Source: Pseudohalocynthiibacter aestuariivivens
GTDB lineage: Bacteria; Pseudomonadota; Alphaproteobacteria; Rhodobacterales; Rhodobacteraceae
Direction of reading: 5' to 3'
NCBI RefSeq assembly: GCF_011040495.1
Contig: NZ_CP049037.1
Location: 1,736,001 to 1,800,000, forward strand
Length of the DNA stretch: 64,000 bases
The position numbers and the translations under genes are program-made. Each line of letters begins with the position of its first letter. The first letter of the stretch is position 1. The notes under the pieces were generated by a model, which was not told where the DNA came from, did not search any database, and saw nothing but the letters and a program-made list of their open reading frames with translations. This document shows, piece by piece, positions 9,747 through 18,647 of this stretch.

Positions 9747-10544
9747 CTACCAAAGCGCGCCACCCGTCACCTGTAGGTTCTCCATCGTCAGGCCACGCGC
9801 CGCATCGCTGCACAGATAGGTCACAAGGTCTGCGATTTCCTCGGCCTTGATAATACGTTTCTGAGGGTTTTCTGCAGCTATGTCGGCCATCGCCTGATCG
9901 ACTGTACGCGTGTTGCCTTCGCGATTTACGATCTCTTGGACATCACGCCGCATCAGATCGGTCTCGACCCATGTCGGGCTGACCATGACGCAGGTGACAC
10001 CATGGGCTGCCCCCTCCAGAGCGACGCAGCGGGTCAATCCCAACAGCCCGGCCTTAGAGGCGCAATAGGCCGGGTTGTCCGCCCAGCCGACGCTGGCTGC
10101 AGTCGAGCCGATATTGACGATCCGGCCAAACCCATTGTCGATCATCGCCGGCAAGACTGCACGCATCATACGAAAGGCACCGGTCAGATTGGTGTCGAGT
10201 ATGGCATTCCAAAGCGCGTCGTCATGGCCGCAAACCGGGTGTTCGCTCGTCATGCCGGCCGCGTTGATGAGCATGTCGATCGGACCAATAGCCGCCCGCG
10301 CGCCTGTCACAAAGGCATCCACGCTCGTCTGATCGGTCACATCCAGCGGTGCGGCGTGCACCTTCTGTCCTGCCTCACGGATCAGTTTCAGTTCATCCGC
10401 ATACCGCGCATCGTCCCTTCCGCCAACGGATCGAGACCCCACCGACACATCCGCGCCCGCCTTGGTCAGGGCTGTGGCAATTGCCAGCCCCATGCCCGAC
10501 AACCCGCCGGTAACAATAGCCGATTTTCCAGATAGATCAGACAT
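9747..10544 (-). CDS. short-chain dehydrogenase/reductase
   Basis: A 265-residue classical SDR. The N-terminal Rossmann motif TGGLSGMG lies near residue 15, NAAG near residue 92, the catalytic serine in NIGSTAAS, and the catalytic tyrosine-lysine pair in YCASK about residues 158-162. Family members oxidise or reduce alcohols and ketones with NAD(P)H. It converges on the aminotransferase gene and stands alone on its strand, so a role in the same amine pathway is possible but unproven. The ATG at 10544 is preferred over a GTG two codons upstream. The substrate is unknown. Confidence 0.88.
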   Translation of the reverse strand: MSDLSGKSAIVTGGLSGMGLAIATALTKAGADVSVGSRSVGGRDDARYADELKLIREAGQKVHAAPLDVTDQTSVDAFVTGARAAIGPIDMLINAAGMTSEHPVCGHDDALWNAILDTNLTGAFRMMRAVLPAMIDNGFGRIVNIGSTAASVGWADNPAYCASKAGLLGLTRCVALEGAAHGVTCVMVSPTWVETDLMRRDVQEIVNREGNTRTVDQAMADIAAENPQKRIIKAEEIADLVTYLCSDAARGLTMENLQVTGGALW

Positions 10545-10811
10545 CTTCACACCATCAAATAATCGTTGTTCATAATCATCTTCACGCCGATCACACAGGA
10601 TGTTTCATCCAGTGCACGGTCGTGTGGCATGCGAATTCCGTCACCTACCGCAGCCGCGTCCGTGGGATGTAATCTGCGATTGCCATGCTTTTCATAGCGT
10701 AAAAACTTCATCAATAGTGCCCTTTAGCACCATGACCCGGCCATACTTGTTCCCTATGCCCATGGACAATATCGGGCGATCTACGCCCCGGAAAATCATG
10801 GAGACCATCAC

Positions 10812-12524
10812 ATGCGGCGCCACAACCTCACCCCGATTCCGGAACTTTATGTCAGCTATGACAGTGCCCAGAAGCTGAAGCTGGAAGCGGCCGATCTGGT
10901 CAGTCATGACCTGACGCCGCGGCAGATTTGTGATCTGGAACTGTTGATGAATGGTGGGTTCAATCCGCTCAAGGGGTTTTTGTCGGAAGAGGACTACAAC
11001 GGCGTCGTTGACAACATGCGGCTTGCCGATGGCACGCTCTGGCCGATGCCGATCACGCTGGATGTCAGCGCCGATTTTGCCGAAGCGCTGGAACTGGGTC
11101 AGGATATCGCGCTGCGCGACCAAGAGGGCGTGATCCTCGGCACCATGACCGTGACCGACCGCTGGACGCCGGACAAATCACGCGAGGCCGAAAAGGTGTT
11201 CGGTGCCGACGACAGCGCCCACCCGGCGGTGAACTATCTGCACAACACGGCCGGTGCGGTTTACCTCGGCGGGCCGGTCACCGGAATCCAGCAGCCGGTG
11301 CATTACGATTTCCGCGCGCGGCGCGATACACCCAACGAGTTGCGCGCCTATTTCCGCAAGGTCGGCTGGCGCAAGGTCGTGGCGTTCCAGACCCGCAACC
11401 CGCTGCACCGCGCGCATCAGGAACTGACGTTCCGTGCCGCCAAGGAGGCGCAGGCCAACCTGCTGATCCACCCGGTCGTGGGCATGACCAAACCCGGCGA
11501 TGTCGATCACTTTACCCGCGTGCGCTGTTACGAGGCCGTATTGGACAAATACCCCGGATCGACCACGTCGATGAGCCTGCTCAATCTGGCGATGCGCATG
11601 GGCGGCCCGCGCGAGGCGGTCTGGCACGGGCTGATCCGCGCCAACCATGGCTGCACCCATTTCATCGTTGGCCGCGACCATGCCGGTCCCGGCAAGAATT
11701 CCAAGGGCGAGGATTTCTACGGGCCGTATGATGCGCAGGAGTTGTTTCGTGCGCACCAAGAGGAGATCGGCGTCGAGATGGTCGATTTCAAACACATGGT
11801 CTATGTGCAGGAACGCGCCCAATACGAGCCGATGGACGAGATCGCTGACAAGGATGACGTGACGATCCTGAACATCTCGGGCACCGAGCTGCGCCGCCGC
11901 CTGTCCGAAGGGCTGGAAATCCCTGAATGGTTCTCTTTTCCCGAGGTTGTGACCGAGCTGCGCAAAACCCGCCCGCCCCGCGCGAGCCAGGGGTTCACCG
12001 TATTCTTCACCGGCCTGTCGGGGTCGGGCAAATCGACCATCGCCAACGCGCTGATGGTCAAGCTGATGGAGATGGGCGGGCGTCCCGTCACGCTGCTGGA
12101 TGGCGATATCGTGCGCAAGAATCTCTCAAGCGAGCTGGGCTTCAGCAAGGAACACCGCGATCTGAACATCCGCCGCATCGGCTATGTCGCGAGCGAGATC
12201 ACCAAGAACGGCGGCATCGCCATCTGCGCGCCCATCGCGCCCTATGCCACCACGCGCCGCGCCGTGCGCGAGGACGTGGAGGCCTTTGGTGCCTTCGTGG
12301 AGGTCCATGTCGCCACCACGCTGGAGGAATGCGAACGCCGCGATCGCAAGGGCCTGTACAAGCTGGCACGCGAAGGCAAGATCAAAGAGTTTACCGGCAT
12401 CTCAGACCCCTACGACACGCCGCAAAACCCGGAACTCAGCGTCGAGACCGAAAATGTCGAAGTCGACAACTGCGCACATCAGGTCATCCTGAAGCTGGAA
12501 CAAATGGGCCTCATTAAAGGATGA
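10812..12524 (+). CDS. bifunctional sulfate adenylyltransferase / adenylylsulfate kinase
   Basis: A 570-residue two-domain enzyme. The N-terminal about 385 residues are an ATP-sulfurylase of the single-chain (Sat) type, with the QTRNPLHRAHQEL active-site motif near residue 195 and VGRDHAGPG near residue 288. The C-terminal about 180 residues are APS kinase with P-loop FTGLSGSGKST and the DGDIVRKNL segment. It makes APS and then PAPS from sulfate and ATP in the cytoplasm. GGAG lies just upstream of the ATG. It is followed by cysQ at 36 bases and faces a sulfotransferase gene, so it supplies PAPS either for sulfation or for assimilatory reduction; the neighbourhood favours sulfation (inference). 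The APS-kinase P-loop is intact. Confidence 0.95.
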   Translation: MRRHNLTPIPELYVSYDSAQKLKLEAADLVSHDLTPRQICDLELLMNGGFNPLKGFLSEEDYNGVVDNMRLADGTLWPMPITLDVSADFAEALELGQDIALRDQEGVILGTMTVTDRWTPDKSREAEKVFGADDSAHPAVNYLHNTAGAVYLGGPVTGIQQPVHYDFRARRDTPNELRAYFRKVGWRKVVAFQTRNPLHRAHQELTFRAAKEAQANLLIHPVVGMTKPGDVDHFTRVRCYEAVLDKYPGSTTSMSLLNLAMRMGGPREAVWHGLIRANHGCTHFIVGRDHAGPGKNSKGEDFYGPYDAQELFRAHQEEIGVEMVDFKHMVYVQERAQYEPMDEIADKDDVTILNISGTELRRRLSEGLEIPEWFSFPEVVTELRKTRPPRASQGFTVFFTGLSGSGKSTIANALMVKLMEMGGRPVTLLDGDIVRKNLSSELGFSKEHRDLNIRRIGYVASEITKNGGIAICAPIAPYATTRRAVREDVEAFGAFVEVHVATTLEECERRDRKGLYKLAREGKIKEFTGISDPYDTPQNPELSVETENVEVDNCAHQVILKLEQMGLIKG

Positions 12525-12560
12525 CAAAGGCACCCGGTGCAGATGTGAAAGGAATAACAG

Positions 12561-13361
12561 ATGACGAATCCAGCAGACATCAAGGTGCAGGTGATGCGGC
12601 GGCTGGCCATTTTGGCCGGCCACGAGATCATGCAGATCTACGAGCGAGACGATTTTGACATCTGCACCAAATCTGACGACAGCCCGGTCACACTCGCTGA
12701 TCAATTGGCGGATCGGCTGATCCATGATGGGCTGCGCACGGCATTTCCCGACACCGCCATCGTAACCGAAGAACAAGCCGCAACCCATGCGGAAACGGCC
12801 CGCAGTTTTTTCATCGTCGATCCCCTCGACGGCACCAAGGAATTTATTCACCGACGCGGCGAATTCACCGTCAATATCGCGTGGGTTGAGGCGGGCGAGC
12901 CTGTGCTGGGAGTGGTTTACGCCCCGGCACGCGCCCGGCTTTTCTACACTGACGAAAACGGCACTACGGTAGAGGAATTGGGCGCACTCTCCGCGGATCA
13001 GGTGGGGGAGACAAGGCCGCTCAGCGTGTCAAAACCCGATCCTGACGCGCTGATTGTGGTGGCTTCTAAATCACACCGGGACGCGGCTACCGATGCCTAT
13101 ATCGCCCAGTATCACGTGGCCGATATGCGCAGCGCCGGTTCATCGCTGAAGTTCTGCCTCGTGGCCTGTGCAGAGGCCGACCTCTATCCACGACTGGGCC
13201 GCACGATGGAATGGGACACCGCAGCGGGACAGGCTGTGCTCAAAGGTGCGGGTGGGCAAGTCCTGCGCGCCGATACCCTGACCCCGCTCACCTATGGCAA
13301 GCTCGGTTTTGAGAACCCGCATTTCATTGCTTGCGCGCCGGGTTTCGACCTCAAGACATGA
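12561..13361 (+). CDS. cysQ: 3'(2'),5'-bisphosphate nucleotidase CysQ
   Basis: A 266-residue inositol-monophosphatase-fold enzyme. DPLDGTKEF (near residue 88) and WDTAAGQAVL (near residue 218) are the two metal-binding signatures of the lithium-sensitive phosphatase family, and TKSDDSPVTLAD (near residue 36) is typical of CysQ. It hydrolyses 3'-phosphoadenosine 5'-phosphate, the by-product of PAPS use, to AMP and phosphate. Its place directly after the PAPS synthase gene, with a GAAAGGAATAAC ribosome-binding region, makes a two-gene operon very likely. Confidence 0.94.
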   Translation: MTNPADIKVQVMRRLAILAGHEIMQIYERDDFDICTKSDDSPVTLADQLADRLIHDGLRTAFPDTAIVTEEQAATHAETARSFFIVDPLDGTKEFIHRRGEFTVNIAWVEAGEPVLGVVYAPARARLFYTDENGTTVEELGALSADQVGETRPLSVSKPDPDALIVVASKSHRDAATDAYIAQYHVADMRSAGSSLKFCLVACAEADLYPRLGRTMEWDTAAGQAVLKGAGGQVLRADTLTPLTYGKLGFENPHFIACAPGFDLKT

Positions 13362-13369
13362 AACGAAAC

Positions 13370-13396
13370 CGGCGGCTCGCAGATGGTGAGCCGCCG
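13370..13396. terminator. Hairpin between cysQ and the sulfotransferase gene
   Basis: A perfect 9-bp GC-rich stem (13370-13378 with 13388-13396) sits in the short gap between two convergent genes. A T run is lacking on the plus strand after the stem, so terminator function is inferred from position. Confidence 0.6.
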
Positions 13397-13420
13397 ATGA
13401 CCAATCACGTGCGCGGTTTT

Positions 13421-14179
13421 TCAGGGCTTTAGCGCATGCGCCCCGAGCGCCTTGTAATATGGCATATGATGATCGAGATAGACGCGCATATTCGGGTGCG
13501 CGCTGCACATGGTTTCAAAAGCGACCTTTTGCTCGGCGACTTCTTCGGGGGTGATCGGGCGGATACCTTTCGAGGCGCTCACATCTCCGTGCCAGCCTGC
13601 AACCTGTTTCCAGTCTGCTGGCTTTTCGTCTTGCCATTCGAAGGCATGATCAGCAGCCGGCAGGCCAATCTGCTTCCACAACGCGCCGATTGCCTTGCTG
13701 GTATCAGCGCGGATATCCTCTGCGCGGATCACCACCGGCACCTCATCTGATAGCGCACATAACCCGTCATAATGGCGTGATTGCGCCTCTAGTCCGATCT
13801 CGTCGCAAGTTACTTCCGCGTCGAGTTTGAAATAGGATGGGATCGACGCGATCGGATCGCGGATCAAAAAACAATTGCTCAAGCGGTCGCAAAACGCTTT
13901 GTCCTCCAGCACATGCGGCATGACGTAATAGCTCATGTCCTTGAAAAACACCGGGCCGCTTTGCGCCTTTTCCAAGATCATATCCCGGACATCTTCGTAG
14001 GTGATAGGATGGTTCTTCTCCGCCTCGAAATGCGGCATCCTCCGAACCTTGCGGTTGATGTAATAGTCATACATGAACGGCTCGTGAAAGCAGGTCAGGT
14101 CCGCCCTTTCGCGCATCACACGTTCGGTCGCCGTCGACATGGATCGTGGGTGCGACCATAGCGCAATAATCGGGTACAT
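13421..14179 (-). CDS. sulfotransferase-family protein
   Basis: A 252-residue protein with an N-terminal phosphosulfate-binding-loop-like motif, SHPRSMSTATERV, at about residues 9-21, as found in PAPS-dependent sulfotransferases. HEPF and a conserved RDPIAS (about residues 105-110, a typical 3'-phosphate-binding element) follow. The family transfers sulfuryl from PAPS to an acceptor hydroxyl or amine. The start is supported by GGAGG eight bases upstream. It faces the PAPS synthase and cysQ genes, which respectively make its donor and remove its product, and lies next to a betaine transporter. The acceptor is unknown. Confidence 0.8.
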   Translation of the reverse strand: MYPIIALWSHPRSMSTATERVMRERADLTCFHEPFMYDYYINRKVRRMPHFEAEKNHPITYEDVRDMILEKAQSGPVFFKDMSYYVMPHVLEDKAFCDRLSNCFLIRDPIASIPSYFKLDAEVTCDEIGLEAQSRHYDGLCALSDEVPVVIRAEDIRADTSKAIGALWKQIGLPAADHAFEWQDEKPADWKQVAGWHGDVSASKGIRPITPEEVAEQKVAFETMCSAHPNMRVYLDHHMPYYKALGAHALKP

Positions 14180-14220
14180 AAGGGGCCTCCATTGCCGGGA
14201 ATCGCGCGATGAGATCGCAT

Positions 14221-14242
14221 TGGGTCTAGATTGTACGACCCA
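14221..14242. promoter_or_regulatory. Inverted repeat TGGGTC-N10-GACCCA
   Basis: A six-base inverted repeat with ten-base spacing lies 42 bases upstream of the sulfotransferase start, in the 301-base gap shared with the transporter operon. Its placement suits an operator, but no binding protein is identified. Confidence 0.3.
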
Positions 14243-14256
14243 CGAGGCCCGGTCAT

Positions 14257-14310
14257 GATGCCTTTAGACACTGCCCCCTCCTCTCGCACGACATAGTGCC
14301 TAAAGGCATC
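14257..14310. promoter_or_regulatory. 16-base inverted repeat upstream of the betaine transporter operon
   Basis: GATGCCTTTAGACACT (14257-14272) and its near-perfect reverse complement (14295-14310, one mismatch) are separated by 22 bases. It lies in the divergent gap between the sulfotransferase gene and the binding-protein gene, about 170 bases before the latter. No T run follows, so an operator is likelier than a terminator. Confidence 0.45.
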
Positions 14311-14480
14311 TATCCGCCCTGTGGGCCGCTTTTCATAATGCATGCGTACTAGAAGCTGAACGCCCGCACCGGGTGCGCTTTTGCTTGGTGACCGGCCCCA
14401 ACCGTCGCCTTGCTTTACCAGCCATCAAAGGCTGGAAAACGCTCCGTGCGCAGTAAAAAAATCCAAAGGGAGAAACAAGA

Positions 14481-15452
14481 ATGATAAACACAACCAACTG
14501 CGCCATGGCCCTTCTGGCCTCTCTCACGGTGGCCACGTTCACTAACGCCGCAACCGCCGCCGATCTGGGCGCGACGGATGAGCCGATCAAACTGGCGATC
14601 AACGAATGGACCGGCCAGCACATCTCGACGCATGTCGCTGGCGATCTGCTCGAGAAGATGGGCTATAGCGTGGAATATGTGACCGCTGGCAACTATCCGC
14701 AGCATACTGCACTGGCCGATGGCGATTTGCATGCCTCGTTGGAAATCTGGACAAATAACGTCGGCGATATCTACCCCAAGATGAAGGAAGCGGGAAAGAT
14801 CGTCGATATCGGCGCGCTGGGTCTGACCACGCGCGAGGGGTGGATGTATCCCAAACACATGGAAGATCTGTGCCCCGGTTTGCCCGATTGGCAAGCTCTG
14901 AGCGCGTGCAAGGATATACTCGTGACGCCAGACGCCTTTCCGCAGGGCCGAATCCTTGCCTACCCTGCCGACTGGGGCACGCGATCTGCCGATATCATCG
15001 AAAGCCTCGGGATTGATTTCAAGGCCGTGCCCGCAGGATCCGAAGGCGCGCTGGTTGCAGAACTGAAATCGTCAGAAGCACAGCAGACACCGCTGGTCAT
15101 GATGTTTTGGGCACCGCACTGGATCTTTGCCGAGATCGAGGCCGGTTGGGTCGAATTGCCCGCGTTTGAGGACGCCTGCCTGACAGACCCCTCATGGGGA
15201 CCCAACCCGAACGCCACAGGCGATTGCGGGGTAGAGGCGCCGGTCACGATGAAAGTCGCCTGGGCCGGATTCGAGGAAAAATGGCCCGCCGCCTATGCCC
15301 TGCTTGATGCGCTGCAAATGGATACCGCAGAGCAGGAAATCATGATGAAGGCGATCGATCAGGACGGCAGGGATGTCGAGGACGTCGTCGCCGCCTGGGT
15401 CGCGGAGAACCAACACCTCTGGGGTCCCTGGATCGACGCCGCAAGCAAGTGA
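14481..15452 (+). CDS. betaine/choline-type ABC transporter substrate-binding protein
   Basis: A 323-residue periplasmic binding protein of the ProX/OpuAC type with a signal peptide (cleavage expected near ATAADLGA, residue about 27). Motifs typical of the family include NEWTGQ at about residue 38, a segment with several tryptophans (MMFWAPHW) near residue 210, and two pairs of cysteines. Aromatic residues in this family form a cage round a trimethylammonium group. AAAGGGAG lies upstream of the ATG. It heads a three-gene operon with the ATPase and permease, so the product captures a quaternary amine for import; which one cannot be told from sequence. Confidence 0.88.
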   Translation: MINTTNCAMALLASLTVATFTNAATAADLGATDEPIKLAINEWTGQHISTHVAGDLLEKMGYSVEYVTAGNYPQHTALADGDLHASLEIWTNNVGDIYPKMKEAGKIVDIGALGLTTREGWMYPKHMEDLCPGLPDWQALSACKDILVTPDAFPQGRILAYPADWGTRSADIIESLGIDFKAVPAGSEGALVAELKSSEAQQTPLVMMFWAPHWIFAEIEAGWVELPAFEDACLTDPSWGPNPNATGDCGVEAPVTMKVAWAGFEEKWPAAYALLDALQMDTAEQEIMMKAIDQDGRDVEDVVAAWVAENQHLWGPWIDAASK

Positions 15453-15513
15453 ACCCCTCCGATCCCCGGCGCAGCGGTCCAGCGCTGCTGCGTCTTTTTC
15501 AAGAAAGTACATC

Positions 15514-16566
15514 ATGACTGCAGCGGCAAAGCTCTCGGTTCGGAACCTCTGGAAAATCTACGGCCCGAATCCAGAAAAATTGGTTTCCAGAGATTTCCCT
15601 GCCATGTGCCACCAAGAGCGGTTGGCGCATATACGCGAAAATCACCATTTTGTGGCGGCTGCCGATGTCAGCTTTGATATTTCTGAAGGCGAGATCTTTG
15701 TCATCATGGGGTTGTCCGGCTCGGGCAAATCAACCGTGCTGCGTGCCATATCGCGGTTGATCAAGCCGACATATGGGCAGGTCTTTCTGGATGGCAATGA
15801 CCTGTTAAAAGCCGGCGTCCGCGAAATGATCGAAATCCGTCGGCACAAGATGGGGATGGTTTTCCAGAATTTCGGGCTTCTGCCACATCTTGACGTGGTT
15901 CAGAACGTGGCCTTCCCACTCAAGGCCCAACGTCGCCCGCGCGCCGAACGCCGCGCTCACGCGCGTAAGATGATCGAACTGGTCGGACTGAAAGGCAAGG
16001 AACAGTCCTATCCACACGAGCTGTCAGGTGGACAACAGCAGCGCGTGGGCATCGCACGGTCGCTCGCAGTAGAGCCGGAAATTTGGTTTCTGGACGAACC
16101 ATTCTCGGCCCTTGATCCCCTCATACGCGCCCAGATGCAGGACGAATTTCTGCGCCTTCAGACGCAGTTGCGCAAAACCATCGTCTTTGTCACCCATGAT
16201 TTCCTCGAAGCCCTCAAACTTGCAGACAATATCTGCATTATGAAGGATGGAGAAATCGTTCAGATTGGCTCTCCGTCCGAAATCGTGATGCGCCCGGCAA
16301 ATGATTACGTAAAGGACTTTATCGGCGACGTGCCGCTGGCCAAGGTGATCCACGCAAAGGATGTGATGGGCGCGGCCTATGCCGATGGCAAAACGCATCC
16401 CACCGTTGCCCATAACTCGATCCTTGATGAGGCGCTCAAGCTCTTTGACGAGAACACTGAAACCGTCGATGTGATCGGCGATGATGGCCGTGTTCTTGGG
16501 TCATTGCATCCGTTGGAGGTGATCCGATCACTCTATCACGACGACGTGGCAACAGCGCAGACATGA
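15514..16566 (+). CDS. betaine-type ABC transporter ATP-binding protein (ProV-like)
   Basis: A 350-residue ATPase of the ProV/OpuAA group. Walker A is GLSGSGKST, the signature is LSGGQQQRVGIAR and Walker B is EIWFLDEPFSALDP. The N-terminal WKIYG with a long insert before the first nucleotide-binding strand is typical of ProV. The C-terminal about 80 residues resemble a shortened CBS-like tail. The start is set at 15514 (MTAAAKLSVRNLW) because earlier in-frame codons lie inside the binding-protein gene. Its stop overlaps the permease start (ATGA at 16563-16566). It energises uptake through the following double permease. Confidence 0.92.
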   Translation: MTAAAKLSVRNLWKIYGPNPEKLVSRDFPAMCHQERLAHIRENHHFVAAADVSFDISEGEIFVIMGLSGSGKSTVLRAISRLIKPTYGQVFLDGNDLLKAGVREMIEIRRHKMGMVFQNFGLLPHLDVVQNVAFPLKAQRRPRAERRAHARKMIELVGLKGKEQSYPHELSGGQQQRVGIARSLAVEPEIWFLDEPFSALDPLIRAQMQDEFLRLQTQLRKTIVFVTHDFLEALKLADNICIMKDGEIVQIGSPSEIVMRPANDYVKDFIGDVPLAKVIHAKDVMGAAYADGKTHPTVAHNSILDEALKLFDENTETVDVIGDDGRVLGSLHPLEVIRSLYHDDVATAQT

Positions 16567-18626
16567 CCCGCATCGTCGATACCTTGGCGGCCTCTGCCCG
16601 ATCGGCGTGGCCATGGCTCTTGATCCTCGCCATCAGCGCCGCGCTGATCATGGTGCGTAAGGCCTTGCCTGCCGTCATTGACTATCCAGACGCGTGGACA
16701 CTGCCCATTGCCGACTGGATTAATCACTACATGGATTGGTTCGTACCACAGTTTCAATGGATGTTCCGCGCAGTCAGCAGCACATTGCAACTGGCCCTTG
16801 TTGGCGTGCAATATATTCTGCTGGGCTTTCCGTGGATCATCACCCTCTCACTCGTCGCGCTCATCGCGTGGCAGGCCGGCGGGATCAGGCTGGCCGCGTT
16901 AACGGTGTTGGCACTGCTTTATACGCTGATCTCGGGCTATTGGATCGCAGCAATGAACACGCTCTCGCTGGTGGTCGTCGCCCTGCCTCTGTCGGTGTTG
17001 CTGGGGTTTCTGATGGGGTATGTCGGGTTTCGCTCTCGGCGGATGCTCAGGGTAATCTTGCCGACGCTTGACCTGATGCAGACGATCCCTGCTTTCGCCT
17101 ACCTGATCCCGATCCTACTGCTGTTTGGCTTTGGCCCGGTGGTCGGCTTGATTGCCAGCGTCGTGTTCGCCGTACCGCCAATGGTGCGCAATACGATTCT
17201 CGGATTTCAGAGGATTCCACCCGCCATTGTCGAAAGCGCGCGCATGTCGGGCTGCACCCCGTTCCAGAAATTTCTTTGGGCCGAATTACCGACCGCTTGG
17301 CCGCAAATGCTGATCGGTGTCAATCAGACCACAATGGCGGCACTGTCTATGATCATCATCGCAGCAATTATCGGCGGCTTCGACGATATCGGCTGGGAGG
17401 TTCTCTCGTCCATGCGCAAAGCGCAGTTTGGGCAAAGCCTGCTTTCCGGCGTCGTCATCGTGCTTTTGGCAATCATGCTGGACCGCGTAACGGCCGCTTT
17501 TGCCGCACGACAATTGCCAACCGCCAGCCATGTGGGAATGTCAGGCGATCGGTTCGCACTTTGGGCTGTAGCGCTCATAGCTATCGGAGCTGTTCTGGCG
17601 GTTTCTATGCCCGGCTTCACCATCTGGCCGGATCGGTGGGTCGTCTATCCCGCCCAAAACATCAACGATGCGGTCGAGACTTTTACCACCCGATTTGGCG
17701 CGCAGATGGCCAGCGTTAAGAACTGGGTGCTCTATCATTTGCTCCTGCCCGTGAAGATGGGCTTCGAGAAGGTCATACAGCCCTTCACATGGGGCTTCAC
17801 CTTCACCCCGCTGTTAAAATCCGCCTACTGGGCGCTGACGGCAATTGGCTGTCTCACTGCCTTTGGTTCCGGTTGGTGGAAAACCAGCGTTGCGATTATC
17901 GTGGTCATGGGCGTTTTGTATTTCGGCACCACCGGGTTGCCATGGGCCAGTGTGCTGCTGCTGTCGATCATGCTGGGTTACGCCGTGGACGGGCGGCGTC
18001 TGGCCCTGTTTTTAGGTGGGACAATCGTGTTCTTGCTCATCAACGGGCTTTGGTCGCAGGCAATGCTGTCCGTCTATCTATGTTTTGTATCGGTCTTTCT
18101 TTGCGTGCTCTTTGGCGGATTGATTGGAGTTTGGGCCGCCGCCTCGGACGTGATGTCGGGTATCATCCGCTCAATCAACGATGTGCTCCAGACCCTGCCA
18201 CAATTCGTATTGCTGATCCCTGCTCTCATGCTCTTTCACGTCGGAGAGTTCACGGCACTGCTGGCGATCATCGCCTATGCTATCGTCCCCATGATCCGCT
18301 ACACCGAATTCGGCCTGCGCAACGTTTCGGGAACGCTGGTCGACGTTGGCGTGTCGGGCGGCTGCTCGCGTTGGCAACTTTTCTGGCTTGTACGACTGCC
18401 CCAAGCCATTCCACAGATGTTGATCGGGGTGAATCAGACCGTGCTTTATTCACTGGGAATGCTGGTCATCGCGGCACTGGTTGGCACCACCGGGCTAGGT
18501 CAGGCGATCTATGTCGCGCTTGGCCGGGCTGATGCAGGAATGGGTATTGTTGCGGGCTTGGGCATGGCCCTTATCGCTATGAGCCTTGATCGTATTCTAC
18601 AGGCCGTCGTCAACAGCCATACCTGA
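16563..18626 (+). CDS. betaine-type ABC transporter permease with two fused permease modules
   Basis: A 687-residue membrane protein that contains two ProW-like permease domains in one chain. The coupling-helix region appears twice: ESARMSGCTPFQKFLWAELP (about residue 222) and DVGVSGGCSRWQLFWLVRLP (about residue 595), each followed by PQMLIGVNQT. Each half has about six to seven hydrophobic helices. A single chain can therefore supply both halves of the transmembrane channel that are usually two identical ProW subunits. It overlaps the ATPase gene by four bases and ends the operon. Import of a quaternary amine is inferred from the binding protein. Confidence 0.9.
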   Translation: MTRIVDTLAASARSAWPWLLILAISAALIMVRKALPAVIDYPDAWTLPIADWINHYMDWFVPQFQWMFRAVSSTLQLALVGVQYILLGFPWIITLSLVALIAWQAGGIRLAALTVLALLYTLISGYWIAAMNTLSLVVVALPLSVLLGFLMGYVGFRSRRMLRVILPTLDLMQTIPAFAYLIPILLLFGFGPVVGLIASVVFAVPPMVRNTILGFQRIPPAIVESARMSGCTPFQKFLWAELPTAWPQMLIGVNQTTMAALSMIIIAAIIGGFDDIGWEVLSSMRKAQFGQSLLSGVVIVLLAIMLDRVTAAFAARQLPTASHVGMSGDRFALWAVALIAIGAVLAVSMPGFTIWPDRWVVYPAQNINDAVETFTTRFGAQMASVKNWVLYHLLLPVKMGFEKVIQPFTWGFTFTPLLKSAYWALTAIGCLTAFGSGWWKTSVAIIVVMGVLYFGTTGLPWASVLLLSIMLGYAVDGRRLALFLGGTIVFLLINGLWSQAMLSVYLCFVSVFLCVLFGGLIGVWAAASDVMSGIIRSINDVLQTLPQFVLLIPALMLFHVGEFTALLAIIAYAIVPMIRYTEFGLRNVSGTLVDVGVSGGCSRWQLFWLVRLPQAIPQMLIGVNQTVLYSLGMLVIAALVGTTGLGQAIYVALGRADAGMGIVAGLGMALIAMSLDRILQAVVNSHT

Positions 18627-18647
18627 CCTCACTTTGGCACCGATCCC

